In this document: one piece after another, positions 3,857 through 6,569 of the stretch | Layout of the letters: every line of letters starts with the position of its first letter | Numbering within the stretch: the first letter of the stretch is position 1 | Assembly (NCBI GenBank): GCA_030425715.1 | Contig: JAUIAA010000120.1 | Location: 1-6,569, forward strand | Direction: 5' to 3' | Source of the DNA: Bacteroidia bacterium | GTDB taxonomy: Bacteria > Bacteroidota > Bacteroidia > Flavobacteriales > Flavobacteriaceae | DNA: 6,569 bases | Notes under the pieces: generated by a model | Seen by the model: only the letters and a program-made list of their open reading frames with translations | Told to the model about the DNA's origin: nothing | The model's database searches: none | Translations under genes and position numbers: made by a program

Positions 3857-6569
3857 CTAAAAACTTGCCCTTAATTGCATGGTTCCTGTATGGATAGTTT
3901 TAGAATTTTCAAACTTTCTACCCGTATAATTTAAGTTTAAATCTAAAAAGGAGGTCAGTCTTTTTTGCAAACTTAACAACCAAGTAAAATTGGTTCCTGG
4001 CTGCAAACCTTCTAACATTTGGTAAGCCACTGGCGAATTGGTATTTCCTTTAAATTCATTAAAATATAAGTTTACATTACTTAAAATAGTAAAGCTTTGC
4101 TTTTTTGCATACTGAAAATTTAACCCAAAAACATGCATACGCAATGATTCAAAATCATCCACTTGATTATCTTTCTTTTTGTATTTGTAAAATCCTTCTA
4201 GGCGCGCATTTTTTTGGTATAAATAAGAAATTTTAGGCTGAAAATTTAAACTTGTTATTTTATAGTTTCTGTTTTGATAAGTGATAGATTCTGAGTTGTT
4301 TTTACTCATTCCGCCAAAAACATCCAACAACCAAAAACTCCCCATTTTATGCAAAAATTGCAATTGATGCGATTGCAAGGCAACATCCTGATCTCCAAAT
4401 ACAAAAATGGATCTTTTTCGTGAATTAAGGTAAGTATAGGTAGTACTAAACTTTTGTAAACCTCTGTTAAAAAACAAACTGTTTTTAAAATTCAAATCCA
4501 AACCAATTAAATTTTGATCGTTGTAATCAAACGGATTGATTAACATTTTACCCCCTTCTCTTTTGGTTTTAGAATCGATTAAAAAATAGGCTTGATTGCT
4601 AAAATGCGAAATTAACTTTCTAAAATCATCATGTCTTTGCCAATTTTTAGCATTAAAATTTACAGTCTGACTAAATTTGTTTTGATTGGTTTTGATAAAA
4701 TTAATATTAGGCAATAGCACCCTTACATACTTGGCTTCGTCTGGAAATTTCGCTATTACAAATTCATCTAATTCTTGTATTCCGTTTTGGTTAAAATCGA
4801 TCCATTCATAAAATCCCTTACCTGGATCCACTTCCACATAAGAGAATTCCTGCTGCGGCAAATTACCTGTTTGGGTTTCGTACAATGTATGAAAGTTAAG
4901 GAGTTTGTTCCAAATATATTGGCGGTAAACCACGCGAGAATTTAACGATTTTTCATCTTCAATAAAAGTGTTGTTTACATATCTATAATTTAAAAAAATA
5001 CCCAAATTTGTATTCTTATTTTCAATTAATTTAGATTTTAAAAAATAAGTATGGGCTTTACTTACGTTTTGAAATTCAGCCAAATGAACACTATCGGTAG
5101 TCCTAAAATTATAACCTAATTCTGTAAAAACTTTTGTAGAATCCCCTACTCCTGCAAAGCCTTCTAGCTCAGTAAATTTATGGCTAAATATATCTAACTC
5201 ATTTGTAACTGAATTACTTTTCTCGTTGTTCTCGTAATTCAATTTAGCACCAATCCAAAATTTTCCAAAATTTTGTTTAAAATTGGAATACCAACGATAA
5301 AAATTGTTTTTCTCTAACTGATCCTCATTGTTTAATATACTTCCAAAAGCGTATAAGTTGATAGTTTTTGTGGCGATAAGCGATTCAAAATTATGCCTAT
5401 TTCCCTTATAAAAATCACCTAATTCAAGGTGCTCAAAAAAGTAATTAAAGTTACCAAATTCACCATTCGAAAGCCCTAAATTTCCTTTTATATATTGCTG
5501 CCTATTTTGTGCCAAATTCAATAATGGATTAATGTTCCAATCTCTATTAAACTCAACGTTTCTAAATCTTTCAATGGTATTAAAATTTTCATCCACAAAC
5601 TGGTAATCTACATTGCTTTCTAATTGCCAAGATTTGTCTATCCAAGTTTGTTTCCAATTTAATTTTGAAGCCAAGCCCTTGTTATTTTCGTTATCTATGG
5701 CAGAATATAAATTTTGATTTTTATCACTTAGGGTCAATTCGCCAGAAACATCTGATTTTGCATTTATTTTATAATCTGCATTGACAGAAAACATTTGTAA
5801 AGATTCTGGTGCTACCAACTGTTTTACCGGAGCATAATTACCTTGTTTTATACCGTTTACAGCAGGAATATAAGTATAAACTCTACCCGCTGCAAGCGTT
5901 GTTAGTATATTATAATCTCCATTATTTTGTCCAACATAGGTAAAATTAACTTGGTACAATTCCTCATTCGTACTATTGGTATATTCAAAATACGTGGTAT
6001 TATTTTGCGTTATTTTTTTATATAAAATTCTGTTTTCGTCATATACGGCAGGAACTTCAGAAGGTGCAATCATTTTGGATTTATCGTTTCCAGCAGCAGC
6101 CAATATTTGTTTTTGCTCATCGGTTAAGTCTTGTTGTATGGGTTTGTTTTTTGCATCTTTTTCATAGTAATATTTTACCCCCATTTTTAGTTTATCCGAT
6201 TGAAAATCAGCACCATCAAAAGTGATGAATCTGGTATAATTGGTATCCGATATTTGGTATTCTACCCTAAATCGAAGGTTGGCAGTAACTGGATAAATAG
6301 TAGTAAAAGTTATCTCACCATTATTATAATCCATCGTATAATCATAGTTCTCCCCTCTTTTTAGTAAAACTCCGTTGGCATAGATTCTTTCGCTACCCGA
6401 AACTATCAAAATATAACGTTCATTACTTGGGCCTAAAATTTTATATGGACCTTGGTTTCCATCTAGGCCTACAAATTCAAAAGTGCTAAACCTCCCTTTT
6501 ACCAAGGCCCCAGATGCAAATATTTTTGATTTTCCGTTTTGATGATTTAGATTTGCATCTATTGCAATT
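3857..6569 (-). CDS. Large outer-membrane beta-barrel protein of unknown function (N-terminus outside window)
   Basis: The frame is open from the right edge to a TAG at 3857-3859, giving 903 visible residues. A TTG at 6503-6505 could be mistaken for the start, but the 21 codons upstream remain open and protein-like, so the real start is beyond the window. Visible residues about 40-105 form a compact beta module: GPYKILGPSNERYILIVSG, then ANGVLLKRG, DYTMDYNNGEITF and FRVEYQ. This resembles the 'NG-x-LxxG-x-DYTxDYxxGxITF' pattern seen in surface proteins such as SprA. The rest is rich in Tyr, Phe, Asn and Lys in alternating strands. I find no cysteine, and the last residues, HTGTMQLRASF, end in Phe, the usual C-terminal strand of an outer-membrane barrel. 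An EF-hand-like loop lies at 4763-4798. I recognise related proteins of about 1,000 residues or more in Bacteroidota but know no function. Its promoter is outside the window, and it converges on glyS with only 50 bases between. Confidence 0.8.
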   Translation of the reverse strand, partial: IAIDANLNHQNGKSKIFASGALVKGRFSTFEFVGLDGNQGPYKILGPSNERYILIVSGSERIYANGVLLKRGENYDYTMDYNNGEITFTTIYPVTANLRFRVEYQISDTNYTRFITFDGADFQSDKLKMGVKYYYEKDAKNKPIQQDLTDEQKQILAAAGNDKSKMIAPSEVPAVYDENRILYKKITQNNTTYFEYTNSTNEELYQVNFTYVGQNNGDYNILTTLAAGRVYTYIPAVNGIKQGNYAPVKQLVAPESLQMFSVNADYKINAKSDVSGELTLSDKNQNLYSAIDNENNKGLASKLNWKQTWIDKSWQLESNVDYQFVDENFNTIERFRNVEFNRDWNINPLLNLAQNRQQYIKGNLGLSNGEFGNFNYFFEHLELGDFYKGNRHNFESLIATKTINLYAFGSILNNEDQLEKNNFYRWYSNFKQNFGKFWIGAKLNYENNEKSNSVTNELDIFSHKFTELEGFAGVGDSTKVFTELGYNFRTTDSVHLAEFQNVSKAHTYFLKSKLIENKNTNLGIFLNYRYVNNTFIEDEKSLNSRVVYRQYIWNKLLNFHTLYETQTGNLPQQEFSYVEVDPGKGFYEWIDFNQNGIQELDEFVIAKFPDEAKYVRVLLPNINFIKTNQNKFSQTVNFNAKNWQRHDDFRKLISHFSNQAYFLIDSKTKREGGKMLINPFDYNDQNLIGLDLNFKNSLFFNRGLQKFSTTYTYLNSRKRSIFVFGDQDVALQSHQLQFLHKMGSFWLLDVFGGMSKNNSESITYQNRNYKITSLNFQPKISYLYQKNARLEGFYKYKKKDNQVDDFESLRMHVFGLNFQYAKKQSFTILSNVNLYFNEFKGNTNSPVAYQMLEGLQPGTNFTWLLSLQKRLTSFLDLNLNYTGRKFENSKTIHTGTMQLRASF
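4763..4798 (-). other. EF-hand-like (calcium-binding type) loop within the large outer-membrane protein
   Basis: The twelve residues DFNQNGIQELDE place Asp at 1, Asn at 3, Asn at 5, Gly at 6, Glu at 9 and Glu at 12, the ligand pattern of an EF-hand loop. Position 8 is Gln where the classic loop has Ile, Leu or Val, so this may be a variant or a dockerin-like loop. It follows an aromatic segment (GFYEWI) and precedes FVIAKFPDEAKYVRV. Calcium binding is inferred from the pattern only. Confidence 0.55.

Noticed and set aside
5976..6167. 63-codon plus-strand open frame with many hydrophobic residues
   Set aside because: It lies antisense to the large outer-membrane protein gene; its hydrophobic look comes from AT-rich complement codons, and no promoter is visible.
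6503..6505. TTG as the start of the large outer-membrane protein gene
   Set aside because: The frame remains open and protein-like for the 21 codons up to the right edge, no signal peptide follows this TTG, and it falls inside a beta-strand-like segment. The gene is truncated by the window.
3857..6569. Calling the large protein SprA or a TonB-dependent receptor
   Set aside because: Only one short module resembles SprA, the visible length and remainder do not fit SprA, and no plug domain or TonB box is visible in the part present.

Overview
The window looks like ordinary chromosomal DNA from a marine-type member of the Flavobacteriaceae (Bacteroidota). Four things point there: the base composition is strongly AT-rich; the gene starts lack Shine-Dalgarno sequences; -7 boxes of the Bacteroidota form TAnnTTTG lie upstream of genes; and the glycyl-tRNA synthetase, a lipoprotein with an SbsA-type Ig-like domain, and a large cysteine-free outer-membrane protein all resemble Flavobacteriaceae families I recognise. 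I see no insertion sequence, phage gene, CRISPR array, tRNA or rRNA, and no gene-free stretch longer than 136 bases.

Layout. From the left edge, two genes on the minus strand form a likely two-gene transcription unit: a ComF-family phosphoribosyltransferase (445-1134, GTG start), followed 59 bases downstream by a lipoprotein cut off by the window edge (1-385). A 136-base divergent region (1135-1270) carries two back-to-back -7 boxes only 2 bases apart. It separates comF from a plus-strand gene (1271-2176) for a membrane-anchored coiled-coil protein of unknown function. That gene ends at a strong hairpin terminator (2198-2230). glyS, encoding glycyl-tRNA synthetase, follows at 2265-3806 and has its own terminator (3826-3855). 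Converging on glyS from the right is a very large minus-strand gene (3857 to the right edge). Its product is probably an outer-membrane beta-barrel protein with an N-terminal surface or periplasmic module; its true start lies outside the window.

How the genes relate. glyS is translation housekeeping, and comF belongs to a family linked to DNA uptake and nucleotide-type chemistry. The other three products are cell-envelope proteins: a lipoprotein, an inner-membrane anchored rod and an outer-membrane barrel. Nothing ties the five into one pathway. I do not see a clear undescribed system here. The points most worth a second look are the giant outer-membrane protein with its EF-hand-like loop, the unbroken heptad register of the coiled-coil protein, the opposed promoters, and the very short space left for a glyS promoter.
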